This document shows, piece after piece, positions 31,401-43,797 of a stretch of DNA of 64,000 bases. The position numbers were made by a program, and so were the translations under genes. Position 1 is the stretch's first letter, and each line of letters begins with the position of its first letter. The DNA is from Mauremys mutica (taxonomy: Eukaryota; Chordata; Testudines; Geoemydidae): assembly GCF_020497125.1 (NCBI RefSeq), contig NC_059075.1, forward strand, positions 56,005,321 through 56,069,320, read 5' to 3'. The notes under the pieces are model-generated. The model ran no database searches. It saw only the letters and a program-made list of their open reading frames with translations, and was not told the origin of the DNA.

Positions 31401-34344
31401 AACCCTCAACTTCACACAGCTGGCTGTGTTTAAAGACCTGCAGGAAATGATTCAGCATCTAGCGTAAGCCAGGCATTTCCAAAGGGCAAATGATGGAAAG
31501 TCCTTCAGAGTTGAAGGTGCATCACTAGAGGACTTGGGTGGTACAGCAATTCCATAAACTGGCCTTGATCTTTCTTCTTTAGGAACCACCTGAAAGTAAT
31601 TTTAAGCCAGTTAGAGGTGACAAAAATGCCTTATCAGGCAACCAGTCTAAATTTAGAAAGGAAATAAAGTTAGGTCATCTCAGGCTGCTTGCTAGTGTGC
31701 TATGATAATCCTCCTACTTTTACAGACTCACATAAAGAAGGAAACAGCAGAAGATTAACAGGGGTGGTTGCCACCAGTTGTAGCCAAGAAAATATTGTTT
31801 ACAATAAACAATCCAGATTTTTCATGTGTGCTTTGTAAATGACGCAGATGGATACTTAACCTCCAATCAAGAGGTTTAGCCTTTAAAATGTGAGGCATGA
31901 CTTTAATCAGACCTTATCAGCACTTTCCTAACTGGTCAAGGAAGATGCCAAAAGAAGCATTCCTTATTCAATGTTTGCTTTGAGGGCTCTTTTTAACTCT
32001 CAAACACTAAAGAAATAAGTAGCCAGCATTAAATATAAGAATGGATCTTTTCTCTTTTTAATTTTGAAGAATGTCACCTTAAATTCACAATTGTTTATCT
32101 TATAAAAACAAACATGCCAGTGCAGATTTGGAGTCCAGTATGAATATTTCCTTTCCAATGAGACAGTACGTTCAGAGGAATATAGTACTTGACAGTCCTT
32201 TGCAAGCAAAGAAGTCCATTTTTCTCCATCCCTAGCATGCTTTTGCCTCAGTGTAAAACAAGAATTGTCATTTCACAATTGAAGGTTTCTCAACAGAGTT
32301 GAGAAAATCATTTTTAATTACTGTCTGGTTAACACTTTTGAAGAATAACGTGGAGAAAGAAGGTGAGAAAATTGAAAGAATTACAGACAATTCTTGAATT
32401 AAATGCTATCTTTTTGTTTGTTAGGTATCAATGTGCCCTAATACTGTGAATTTTAAAACACTGTCTGTAAGTGGACATATGATGTAGATTCTCATTAAAC
32501 ATTGCTATACTTATCAATTTAGGCCATAATCCTTCAATAAACTCTACTTGAGTGCATGCCATTGACACCAATGGAGTGCCACATGTCTATTTAAAAAAAA
32601 TCAAATGTGACTCCCAATTATTTTCCATAAACAGAGACATGTGGCTTTGGAGAGCTAGAACTCTGACCCATATGTATCACCAGTTCCTTGTGATCCAGTT
32701 AGAATAAACATGTGCCATGAAAATGAGTGTATCAAGAAGATTCAATCAAGTTAAATTGAACAGAGGCAAAAATCAATCTAAACAAATGGTGATTTTTAAT
32801 AAGAATGTGTTTTTTTAAATGAAGTACCATTTACCTCATTTTTGTCTTTCAGCCATTAATAACTCACCGTTACTAAAATAATTAATTACTAAATTGTAGA
32901 AATAAAAATTAGTGGTAATTAATAACAGTGCACTTACTGCAGCAGAAATAGGAAATTACCATTAATTTCTCAATATCAAAATTCACACTTTATTACACTC
33001 CATTAGTGTTTTCTAGTAGTTTCCTCAGCATTTCTTAAATATATCACTTATCAGAGAAATGTATTACAAAGTAAATGGGCCAAATTAATATCTGCTCCCA
33101 CTCCGCCAAAGCCAATGGCATTGCACCATGGATGAATGTGGCACAGTGTATTTTCACTAGTAGTTGCTAAGCATAGTTTAATCATTGTAGTGCTATAACC
33201 TTTTACTTAACTGCTCGGTCTTTGGTCTATTAATTATTAGTAACTGGAAATATAATTTAATCAGGAGTCAATTAACCTCTGACGTATCTGTGTACATTTC
33301 CTTCTAAAAGAGCCCTATGTAATAATAAAAAAGAACTCTACAATATTGCAGTATGTAGTTTCAGCAAAAGATATTACCATACCTATGTACGTTTTACAGG
33401 TAAAACTGGATTAGTTATGCAAATATTGTATGCACTATGAATGTTTTAGTAGGAATGCATTTAAAGTTTGTGTATCAGGAAAAGAGGATGAAGGGAAGTC
33501 ACCAAGGCCAGAGTCTGCAATGAAAAACAGGCATGATATAGCAATAGTATTAAGTGCAATACACAAAAGCAGACCCTTCCCCAAGATCATTTCCCTTTGT
33601 GATTACATTGCCACTACTAACTCTCTCTATTACACGGTTGTATTCTTATATGAACTTTTCCCCTGTATGCTTTTCTGGCCCTTTAAATTTGGTGGAGCCA
33701 AGCAGCTGCAGCCCTATAGTGGCCATTTTGCAACTGACTGCTGCATCTCCTTTCCTTCGAACTGGTAAGTGCTCTGAATTCCTGCTGGGGGGTTGTTTAG
33801 CTTCTTTGTTTCCTTTCTGATTTCTGAGAGAGGTGGTACAGTTTCCTTTTTTTAGTGCCTACAATTATTTTTAACTAATGTCTCCTAGCACTGGTTCAGG
33901 GCAGTTATTATGTTATCTCATTTTACACAAAAGGAAGCTGAGGCTAATGTTAAGGGCTACACTTTCAAAAGTGGGTCTAGTTTTGGATGCCCCAGATTTA
34001 GGGCACCTACTCAGAGCCATCATGGGCATGATTTTGTCAGAAGTGTTTACCATTTCCAACTCCTTTAGAAGCTACTAGGATTGGTAGGTGCAAATTACAT
34101 CCCATGAGTCTGAAGTTTGGCACCCAAAATCAGAGATACCTTTTGCAATGTTGAGCCCACCACCTGATTTTTAAAGGAGCTAAGCACCCACAGCTCCAGT
34201 CTATTTTGCTTGCATTTAGAGGGTCCACATCTCTGAAAATCAGCCCCTACATGTCTAAAATAAGATCCCTGTAATGATAGTACACTTTTTGAAATGTATA
34301 CCTATATAATTTCCCTGAGTCTGTGATAAAACTATGCTCTCTGC
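28471..34344. other. Large unique AT-rich stretch, no gene recognised
   Basis: Open frames are short and random. Segments worth noting: 29820-30340 is GC-richer, without motif. 32855-32975 is dense in TAAT/ATTA homeodomain-like words (ATAATTAATTACTAAATTG, GTGGTAATTAATAACAG). 33430-33768 is a 112-codon open frame ending exactly at a GTAAGTG donor-like sequence. None is strong enough for a gene call. Confidence 0.45.
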
Positions 34345-34612
34345 ACACAGAGGTTGTAATTGCAGTGTGTGTAGACATACCTGAGCTAGATTTAATCTAA
34401 CTAGCTCTCATACCAACAGCAGTGAAGCTGTGGCAGCATGGACTTCAATGCAGGCTGTACAAGCCCACCCAGGTCCCTGAGTAATTACTTGGGTGGGTAA
34501 CCTCCTTTGATGTCTGTGCTGCCACAGCTTCACTGCTATCAGTACATGAGCTAGCTAGATCAAAGCTAACCTGGATATCTCTACATGTACTGCAGTCACA
34601 GCCCCTGATTAT
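34345..34612. mobile_element. Palindromic MITE with ~95-bp arms
   Basis: The left arm (GGTTGTAATTGCAGTG, CTAACTAGCTC, CAGCAGTGAAGCTGTGGCAG) is matched inversely by the right arm (CTGCCACAGCTTCACTGCT, GAGCTAGCTAGATCAA, GTACTGCAGTCACAGCC). The centre also folds (CCCACCCAGG against ACTTGGGTGGG). The whole 268 bp would form one long imperfect hairpin. The TAGACATA words at the ends match the turtle hAT-like MITE family also seen at 26824 and 50627. No coding capacity. Confidence 0.68.
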
Positions 34613-36424
34613 GGTATAGACATATCCCTAGTCATCTTGTGGGACATAGCGTTCAACTCCCTGATCACTGCTCTAGGACCCCTAGTAAATTACACTAAGG
34701 TCTGCTGCTAGCCTGAAAGGAACATGTCTGTAGATGGATTTTGGTGGCCTTTGAGTTTTGAAGCCACATGCAGACTGTATAGAGGGAGAAACTGGAAGCT
34801 GAGCCTGTCTCCTTTACATGCTGTACATGGGCTTTCTGAGCAATTTGACATGGAGTCTCCTGGAGAGTTTGGGCTACACATGCAAAGTACTTTTATATAC
34901 CTTTGCAGATCTACCAGTGTAGCTCAGAGACAGCTCTTTGTGTATAGGGTGCTGTAAGGACTGTGGGAGGCTGCTGCTCCCATGAAGAAACTGTCTGTGT
35001 GAGAGTTTTGAACAATGACAATATTTTAGTTAACACAATGATAAAAAAAAAGTGTCATGTAATCACCTGGAGCTTCTGTGCATTTCTATTGTAATCGGTC
35101 TGGCCCCTGACATGCTGTTATTCACACATGCATTGAATGTTCTACCTGCCCAAGTCTGCCTCGTCCCATTTGTTTAATCATAACTGCCCTTATATTCTTG
35201 CCAGTTTTTCATCATCCTATACAGAGCTATATTTGAACTGCACAATTCTGAATCTGTGTGAGCAGTGAATGTTGGGGAAGAGATTAATTGATGGCTAAGC
35301 ATAGATGGTGCAGTACCATTTCTAGCATAACCTCGTGTAGTACCATATGCTCTTCTATGCTATGAAAATGAATCTTATAATCACTTTAAACTGGTTTTAT
35401 CACCTATTGGTGGAGCATAAGAAATACAACTTAATCAGGTAACCCTTGGTCACACTGTAACTCACTGCTCTGTACTTTATCCTGTTCTGTTTAGTAAAAT
35501 AAGTAGCTACTTAGTACTTTATCATCATTTTTTTAAATTTTATCTGCATCTTAAGGTTAAATGACAGCTCATGGAGGTATTTGGCTTAATATTCCAGAAA
35601 ACCTCACATCCTGCCATGTAAATGATAGCATTTGCTGACCTTTTTTAACCTTGATAAAGACCATTGCTTATTGGTTGGTCCCAGAGTTTTGAAAGGATAT
35701 CATAGAACAAAGTGCAATGTGTGGAGCTAGATCTTTGTCTGTATCCTAGAGTGGAATTTAAGGAATTAGAAATACAATGTCTCTGAAAGACTGGGAATGA
35801 AGCAGGATGAATATTGCATTGTGAATCATTATTCTAAAAAGTTGCCTTTTTTTCTCTTTGCAAATTGTCCCCAAACTACTTACAGTTTTCTAAAATGCAT
35901 TTATTTGAAATTGCTCATTGAATTAATAGTACAAAACATGTTTGGTTGTAGCTCTTTTTTTAAGCAGTTCATTGAGAGTATTCAGTATTTGAAATTCAAA
36001 ATGCTAGCTGGTGGGTTAGTTTTGACTGGACACACAGGTCTCCCAGCATGTTTCTACTCCTTGACTTGGTAAGCATAGCTCTTAGGGTCATGTTTCTGGT
36101 CTGACTATTCACACAAATTAAAATTAACTTTCCATAAATATTCTTCATTACTCAGTTAAAATTCACAGTTTCTGCAGACACTCATGCCATTTAAATTGTC
36201 CACTCTCTCCTTCTCCTCCTTATACACCATGAATAGTGTCTATTCTAGGCCAGCTTGTACATCATTGTCCTCTTTCAAACTCCTATTTTTCTGTGATGCC
36301 TACAAAAAAACTTGACAGGAGTTAAGCAGATGGTGCTTTGAGACCTCTGCCTATCATACTGACCAATACTGTCTTATTGTACTCCCCTGTCTGTCTATAT
36401 CCATCTGTTGTCTCTTGCCTTACA
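34613..36424. other. Unique AT-rich DNA, nothing recognised
   Basis: No exon-like frames with splice context and no identifiable repeats. Open frames of 77 and 91 codons (34724-34957 and 35797-36072) lack any recognisable motif. Confidence 0.45.
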
Positions 36425-36540
36425 CTTAATTTGGAAGCTCTTTGGGGTAGAGATTCTTTTTGTGTGTGTATGGTGCTTTGGACATCGGGGTCCTGGTCCA
36501 TAACTAAGACTCCGGAGTGCTACGGTAATACACATAATTA
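36425..36540 (+). repeat. L2/CR1-tail-like interspersed repeat, copy 2
   Basis: GGAAGCTCTTTGGGGTAGAG, TATGGTGCTTTGGACATC, GGGGTCCTGGTCCATAAC and GTGCTACGGTAATACACAT appear in the same order as in the copy at 28355-28470, so this is the same family on the same strand. Confidence 0.66.
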
Positions 36541-37209
36541 ATAGTATACAGTGTTCACTGTGTGCCTTGTTTTTAACTTTCCCAGTAAAAACATATGCAC
36601 CATCAGTTTCCCCAGGCACACTAAGTGACCTAAGATTGGTATGTTGGAGCCTTTGTTTCAGACTGCATATCATTAGAGCAGAAGAGATTGTTATGCACAT
36701 GTGACCTTTCACACCCATTTCCAAATATGAGGAAAAAGTGAGGCCGTAAAACATCTCCAAGCCAGGCAGCTGTAAGATGATTTAGAATTTAAAGAAGTCA
36801 AGGACGATACAGAGTAGAGTTTCTGTTCTGTTTCCTGACCCATTACCCTGCTGTTTTGCTCACAATACGTTCTTTAGCAGTGCTAGCTCCAGTTATTTCT
36901 AAAGTTTAACTATCTCAAGGAGACAGCAGTAACTTAAAGTAGTTACATCAGTGATAAGATGGAGCATATGTGGGCTGAGAGGTATTTGCACTACTCACCT
37001 AAACCAGGGTATGAAGACTTAGTTTATGTTTATGGTGAGAGAGGCACAAGTTTCACTAGCCTCTGAACACAGCATTACTCCAAGCCTCTCTGGTGCAGCC
37101 TCTGATGTTCTCATGCATATGATTTGACAAGGGATCAGTTCAGTCTCTGCATATCCTGAAAGAATTAGTTCAGAAACATCCAAATTATGGTCAGTGTTTC
37201 AAAGCCCTC

Positions 37210-37345
37210 TTTACTTTGTGGAATATTGGGGCCCTATTGTGCTATACCCACACATAATAAAAAAGGCTGTTACTGCCCCAGTAGCTTACAACCTAACATA
37301 GGATGAGAGACAACAGGTGGATAAACAAACAGACCAAAGTAACAG
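37210..37345 (+). repeat. Ancient interspersed repeat (gggcccNattgtgcta... type)
   Basis: GGGGCCCTATTGTGCTATAC, GTTACTGCCCCAGTAGC and TTACAACCTAACATAGG follow the order of the sauropsid repeat 'gggccccattgtgctaggcgctgtac...tccctgccccgaagagcttacaatctaa'. It often lies just 5' of the L2/CR1-tail repeat. A sibling fragment is at 41300-41400. Confidence 0.5.
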
Positions 37346-40152
37346 TAAAATGATCATATCTGGTATAGGAAGCAGCAGTCCCTTCACACCCACTGCTGGG
37401 TCTAGCCTGCTTACACAGATGGAAATCAGGTTAACTTTATTTTGACTCCACAAATTTACATCAGTGACATGGAGATCAGAATCTGGCCTTAAAGATCTTA
37501 TATGAGAACTTCCTCACTGTAGCTGCTGTATATGGAAAAAAAATTCATGTGGAAAAAAAAGTAGTATATGTTTTTGTTGAACAGCAATTCACGCTCATCT
37601 TAAGGTACCATTCCGGTACGCTCAACAAACTCAGCTCTTTTACACCTGTTCATTTTCCCCACATAGTTTACCCATTCATCTATGTAGATACTTACACAGT
37701 TCCCCTCATTGTTGTATCTGATCCTTTAGAGTCTCTAGTGGCCAGCAAAAATTTCATTTAGAAACTTCAAGCTATGTTCAGCTTACAAGAGCAGAAAAAG
37801 AAGCAACCCAAATCACCCATTTATTTATTTATTTATTGCTTGTTTGTATCTTTTAAACAGCCAATTTATTTTAAGGAAAATAAAATTCCTTCTGGAGCTA
37901 AAACGTTATCTCCTAAGATTCTGCCCAAAGCAAAATCTTATGGTTGAGTTATAAACCCCTGTATAAATAGGGGTTTATAATGGAATTACTGATACAACCT
38001 GAATGTATGACTAATTGATGGAGAAACTTCCAGGCAAAGTTTAGATCCATTCTTGTTCTCTTTATTAAGATAAAATACAATTAAAGGTTAGTTTTCAACT
38101 GTTTTGGACAGTTTGAGTAGGATTTTCCTGGTCCAAAATTCATCAGTGGCAATTCGGGTTTCTCTGAGGGTAGAATTTGGCTCTTTGTCTTTCAATAAGG
38201 GGACCCATTTAACATGATTTCCTGCCTTTGCTAAGTTTGAGATGGACATTTTGAGCTTATTTGCAAAGAAGTGTGTAACATTGTCTCAGTGATATGAATG
38301 CTTGTATCTGCATGAATATCTTTACTTGTTTCAATTCTTAAAACTGTTAAGATTAATTTAAATTATGAGTATTGAGGAAATACAAGGCACTATTTTGGCT
38401 TTTTCTTGATAAAATGCATAAATCATGATAACTAGGAAAAAAGTGTTGAAGGTGTGATAAAGATCAAACATCAGTCTAAGCAGCCTCTAGACACCGTCCA
38501 GAGCACTTCTTTTTACCTGTGCACCCAGACAAAGCTAAGTAGTTAAATTAACACAGGTATCAGCTAGAACATTAGTTGCCACAATGTACCCTTGTCAGTC
38601 TGTACCCAAATATTTATAAATAAAATGAACACAGGAGGCATATGATGCAAGGCATAACACAGTTTCCCCATTAGTTGTTGGATTGAGAACACAGTGCAAA
38701 ACACATATATAGCAGTATCCATTACCCCTTAGGGCTGGAATTCGGTTTTGCTGGTAATTGCATGCTTGCAATGATGCAAACCAAAGAGTTCATCATGCAA
38801 CTATTTGTGCAATCCTTACGTGCTGATTCAAGCACTGATTATGCAGTGGTAACACATGCAGGCATTACATTATATATATTATTTTATTATTATCATGTCA
38901 AATCCTGGAGCCCATGTTCAGTTTCTACTCAGACTTTAGCGTTTCGCCCACTATTGAAAGCTGACGGTGTTCTCAAAGCCTTTGATTTCAGTGTAATACA
39001 TTGGTGTTGCTTGCCTCTTAAATAATTGTACACAATGTGAGCTAAGTTTAAACCAATATAGAGTGTACATAGACAGAGTTGCACCAGTTTAACTAAATCA
39101 GTGCACCATTGCACCTTTAATTAAAAGTGTGCAATTTCTGTATATGTTCCAGGCCTAAGACCACGATCTTTCAACAATTTTCATGTTGAGCCTTCACCAA
39201 CATGGAATCACATTGACTTCCTTGGAGCTGTGTGTGGGCATAGAGGTCCCTATGTGTGGAGTGTGTTGCAGGATAATCTAAAATATTTATTTTACTGTTC
39301 TTAAACTCACGTTATCACTCTGGAGTCCACATAGCCCTGGGACAGTGAACTGGACTCCATGCTGGCACAAGCATCAGCAGAATTATTAAGAAAGTTCCAG
39401 TTGCAGAATGTATTTGTGGGTGATGCAAAGAGCACAGCTTTATTTTCACATTTCATGCTGAGCTTGCAGTGCTGGCACTAAGTCAAAACATCTTCTTATT
39501 TGTAAATTGAACAAATTTTACCCGGAAATCAGCGAGAGATGATAAACATGGCACTCACAATATCATTTTCACATAGTCACTTTTCAGAGTAGAACTATTC
39601 GTAAGTGCATTGATCTATAAAAGATGTCTGGACAATACAGTTCTGACTGCTGATGTGTGTTAATTTACTTTTAAGGGACAAGCTCACTCATTAAATGTTT
39701 TAAAATACTGTGTTACCCAAGTATAATACCAAAGCAATACAAACCGTCAAGTAAGACCATTATAAGATTTTCTCAGTGGGGAAAATATATGCGAAGCCCA
39801 GGTTTCACTTCTGTGTTACAATCAGGTTTTTTTTTAACCAGCTTTTATTAAACTTTGTTCAGTCATTTAAAAATTTTAAGTAGGCACAGAGAGACAGAAC
39901 AATATAATAAGCAAAAAACTGAATGTAGGTACTTTATGCATACACCATAAGGGGTCTATCCTGTTACTTATTGGACCTGTTCTTTCTAGTGCAGGGGAAG
40001 TGGTAACAATGCCTCCCTACATTTACATACACCTACAAAAGCAGCAGTAGTTGTCACAGACATCCAAAATGGCAACAGTTCCATGCACAGATTCCCCATG
40101 CAGATTACTCCCACCAGAAGCATACTGCAGGATCCACTGACTCTGTCAGAAT
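37346..40152. other. Unique AT-rich DNA with a TTTA run
   Basis: Contains a simple (TTTA)n tract at about 37819-37836. No gene or identifiable repeat otherwise. Confidence 0.45.
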
Positions 40153-40602
40153 TAGGCTCAGAAGGATTAGATTTTTATCGGTAAGTGTCAGTAAATATCG
40201 ATTTTTACTGTATCCGCACACAAACTGATGACAAAATATTTCCATCAATAATAATTGAAATTTACAGATAGGCACAGTAAGAAAAATGCTTCTTGAGAAC
40301 TTACTAGAGTTTGATTTAAGGATATTTATTTTGTGTATCTTGATGTGAGGTTGGCAATTTGTATGTTAACACTTATAAAGTTTTAACTTTTGCCATTAAA
40401 TAATTGTTGGGCCCCCTTCACAACTTCCTACAGTTGTGAACATATAAATTGATAAAAAATAGGGTGGGGGAAAAACTTAAAACTGATAGTTTTGTGCAAC
40501 TGTGTAAATTTAAATTGATAAAAATCAGAAAAAAATGCTTAAAAATAAATATCAATATTATTCATTGAAATTATATCCAAAAATCTAATTCTGCCAAGCC
40601 TA
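40153..40602. mobile_element. Terminal-inverted-repeat element, unclassified
   Basis: The left end TTAGGCTCAGAAGGATTAG with ATTTTTATCGG and the right end AAAAATCTAATTCTGCCAAG with CCTAA are inverted relatives (AGGCTxxGxAGxATTAGATTTTT). The roughly 450-bp interior is AT-rich and contains TCGATTTTTAC and TAAATTGATAAAAATC words that I remember from an abundant turtle repeat. No coding capacity. Duplicated target not certain (AATT against AATC outside the ends). Confidence 0.5.
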
Positions 40603-41299
40603 ATCACAATCAGTGGAATTGGACATATGAGGCCAGTGTTCCCTGGAGGACTGTTGTTGAGGGGACACCAGTGGAACAGGGAATGCAGGGAGTTAGGCTG
40701 AAAGCAACTCAGCCACATGGACAGAGCAGTGCACAGAGTTATATGAAGTTTTACTTGTTCAACTTAACCTGCACTCAGCACATTTTTTGTGAATGGAACA
40801 AATACTGACCATAGAGATGTGAGCAATAGATTGATTGGAAAGACAGGGAGCATAGGCCCATAAACAAATTGACTAAAGTCTTAGTTCATATTTTACACCA
40901 TATATATTGCACTGCATGAGACATTATAAGAACAGTATACATGCTTAGCTATTTTCACAATAAATCGGGTCAAAGCTATGCACCACAGAAGTTACTCTAA
41001 CAGTGATACATTCAGGCAGTTCAGAGTTCATTTGCCCGCAAACTTCCACTTATACAGGTTCAGTGTGAACTCCTAATATCGGACAGAATATTGTAGGGAT
41101 AAGCAAACTGTAAACATCCATGTTATAAAGTGCTTAAAATTTGAAGAAAGCACATGCTGATGTCTGAAAGAACTATCATTGAAAATCTCTAGGTGGTACA
41201 ATACAATGTGATTTATGGTCATTTTTAACATTTTATCATGAAGAAACACTAAACAGCTAAGATTGAGATTTTACTTATCTGTTTATTTATTGTTTCAAT

Positions 41300-41400
41300 T
41301 ACAGCAGAGACCCAGCTGAGATGGGAGCCCATTGTGCTAGGCACTGTGCCAGCATAATAATGGATGGTCCTAGCCCCAAGGATCTTGTAGTCAAAATAGC
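41300..41400 (+). repeat. Ancient interspersed repeat fragment
   Basis: GGGAGCCCATTGTGCTAGGC, ACTGTGCCAGCATAATAATG and AAGGATCTTGTAGTC resemble the repeat at 37210-37345 ('ccattgtgctaggcgctgtac...aagagcttacagtc'). Confidence 0.45.
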
Positions 41401-41534
41401 TTGCAGAAAAGGGGAGAGGGCAAACAGAGGGGGGGAGGTGACTTGCCGAAGGTCACCCACTGAGTCAGTGGCAGAACTAGAAAGATGACTTGGGAGTCAT
41501 GATTCCCTGTGCCCTTGTTTGTTAGATCATTCTC

Positions 41535-41695
41535 CCTCTCGGAACAAATTCCTCTGAGCTGACTTTTCTCGTCTGTACTCTCTCTTGCTCTCGCTCTCAT
41601 TTCTTCACTTTTTCCTCTTCCCCATGTCTCACTTCCTCAACCCTAGCTCTCCCTTTCCCTTTTCTCCTTTCCCCCTCTCCCATCACTTCTACAGT
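41535..41695. repeat. Pyrimidine-rich low-complexity tract
   Basis: About 160 bases in which the plus strand is dominated by C and T (for example TCTCTCTTGCTCTCGCTCTC and CCCTTTTCTCCTTTCCCCC). Such strand asymmetry can favour triplex (H-DNA) structure. No coding content. Confidence 0.6.
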
Positions 41696-41929
41696 ATGTC
41701 TATACTATTCATTGTCTGTGGATTATTTGAAGTAATCAAAGTTACTTGCTAATTGTTTAGTCTTGGGCCAGTGGAGAAATATTTTTTAAAAGTCTGAATG
41801 TAACTGGAGGCTGTTTGCAAGTAATGAAGTTATATACAGTGAGTTTCCTGTGCTCACGTTTAAATAGCTCTTAAATGACTTAATCTCTTATCTCCAGTGT
41901 GCTCAGGGATGTCCTCTTCATTGAAGTAT

Positions 41930-42015
41930 GTAATACAGGGACAGCCATACAGAATCAGACCAGTGATCTGTCTAGTCCAGTACTGGGTCACTTACAGAGG
42001 GCAGTACAAGAAGAT
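41930..42015 (-). mobile_element. CR1 3'-end fragment (antisense)
   Basis: GGACAGCCATACAGAATCAG, ACCAGTGATCTGTCTAGTCC and AGTACTGGGTC match the plus-strand view of a CR1-family 3' region ('ggccatactgggtcagaccaatggtccatctagcccagtatcc'). Short, diverged, non-coding. Confidence 0.55.
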
Positions 42016-42186
42016 TTAGAGAAAAGGACAAGAATCCCCATAGTGGACAATTATGGAGAAAGCTGCACAGAGGGGAAATTTCTTCCAAAGCTGTATCATT
42101 TTGTGGTTGTCTTATGCCCTGATTTATGAGTATTTGTATCTTTAAAAAATATAATTATTATCCTCTTGAAATAGATGTGTGGATGT

Positions 42187-42700
42187 TGTGATGGGATGTA
42201 CAGACCTAGTCCTTGGCTGGCAGGGGAAGAGTTAACCCCTTTCTACTAGGAAGGGCCACAGCTGTTTGCAGAGGCAAACAGGAGTGGGTGGAGGCAGCTT
42301 GGCCCAAGGGAAGTTTTCCCTCCCACTTCACATAAGAGATGTTGTCAGAAGACAGTAGAGAGGGAGAGAAGTGTGTATCAGAAAGAACACCCATCCCCTC
42401 CAAGGGCAGAGGGACTATTTTAGCCCAGGGAAGGGGGAAACCAAGAGATAGGATTGGTAAGACTGTGTGAGCTGTGGGAAGAGTAGATGGACTGATCTGA
42501 GAAACCCTGCTGACTAGGGAAGGAACTGATTGTGCTTTGGGTGGTTCATTTTCTCATTGTGGCTTAATAAAACAGACCCCAAGTGGAGAGAATTTTAATA
42601 GGATTGTCTATTGCATGGCATGAGTATTTCTGGATCACAGAAGGAGAAACTGGGAGACAGTGGCACACTGAGCTAGGGGAGGGAGCATTACCCTGCCATG
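42187..42700 (+). mobile_element. LTR-like element with poly(A) signal
   Basis: Begins TGTGATGGGATGTACAG, followed by GCTGGCAGGGGAAGAG and TTAACCCCTTTCTA, wording typical of turtle LTRs that open TGTGATGGG. A polyadenylation signal AATAAA lies in GGCTTAATAAAACAGACC near 42566-42571. Right boundary and target duplication not found, so the end is approximate. No internal coding sequence. Confidence 0.5.
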
Positions 42701-43644
42701 GACAGTCTATCTATCCATGGACACGTTTAGTCATTTATCAAATCCTATCCGCTCCTGACCTCAGTGATATTTAGTGTGAATTACAAATATTACCTAACCC
42801 ACCAGGTCTCTCTGATATCCTGTGACTGACATGGTTACAACTACACCACATACAGATCTCTGAGCCCCAATTAGAGTCCTCTAGCTTAAGCAAGGGAAAA
42901 TTAGTCTTGATATTTCTAAGGTAAAAATCAAGGAGAAAAAATATTTCAGAAGGAGGAAATAGACTTTCAGATTGTTTTTTATATACCATAAAGATGCCAA
43001 AAGAGAGCATAAAGCCATTTCTTTTCTTTGTAGGTCACCTTTAAGTAACTGTTGGGTCATTAGATTACTGATCTCTCTCTTATATACAAATATCCTGAAG
43101 GTCTTCTGCCCCCACTGTTAGTTCTCAGCTAGGGGTGAGAACTGCATTGCTGTTTATGTTGTTTTTTAACTTGTTTGATCAGTGCTTGCGTTAACAAGCC
43201 TTGTAATAAATACAGTTGTAAATAAGCCTTGTTCCTGTTTATTTATAACCAGTGGATGTGTGGCTGCTTTAAAGGTACCAAAGGTTAGTGTTAGCCTGAA
43301 AGATCTGCTTCAGGCATGTTAAATTAAGAGAAGTGTTATACCACTGTCAGAAGGAGGGTGTCTAGGGCTCTAGAGTTAAAGCAAATAGACACGAGTGGCA
43401 GCAGAATGTGAATGTGAATACAACCTAATTTGTCAGGACCTAGCCAGTACATGTGGGGGACATCTATGGCAATATTGGTTCAGGTTAAGTAGTTGTAATG
43501 CTGTGTGGTGGTGGTTTTTTTTAAAATGATACCCGGGGTATATAACGAATATTTTCTGTTTCCGATTTATATTCTGCCATACAGGGGTAAATATTGAAGT
43601 ATGGCTATGTTAGGAGTATTAAAGTATGGATATGTTGCATGCAG
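42701..43644. other. Unannotated DNA
   Basis: Unique-looking. It holds a poly(A)-signal-like TTGTAATAAATACAG near 43201-43215 and no recognisable gene. Confidence 0.4.
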
Positions 43645-43797
43645 AAAACATTCATTGAAAGTGGATAAGGAAAAGTTATTTACGTATTCCCATAATACAA
43701 GAACTAGGGGTCACCAAATGAAATTAATAGGCAGCAGGTTTAAAACAAATAAAAGGAAGTTCTTCTTCACGCAGCGCACAGTCAACTTGTGGAACTC
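43645..43797 (+). mobile_element. CR1 LINE fragment, C-terminal ORF2 coding segment
   Basis: A plus-strand piece of a CR1 ORF2 end. The frame reads [20 protein letters not shown], then [20 protein letters not shown] and TVNLWNS, the conserved carboxyl tail of CR1 proteins. It breaks off within the 'VNLWNSLP' motif at 43795-43797, where sequence switches to the right end of a Harbinger element. The CR1 3' untranslated tail does not reappear after the Harbinger piece, so this is a chimeric breakpoint, not a simple nested insertion. Confidence 0.85.
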
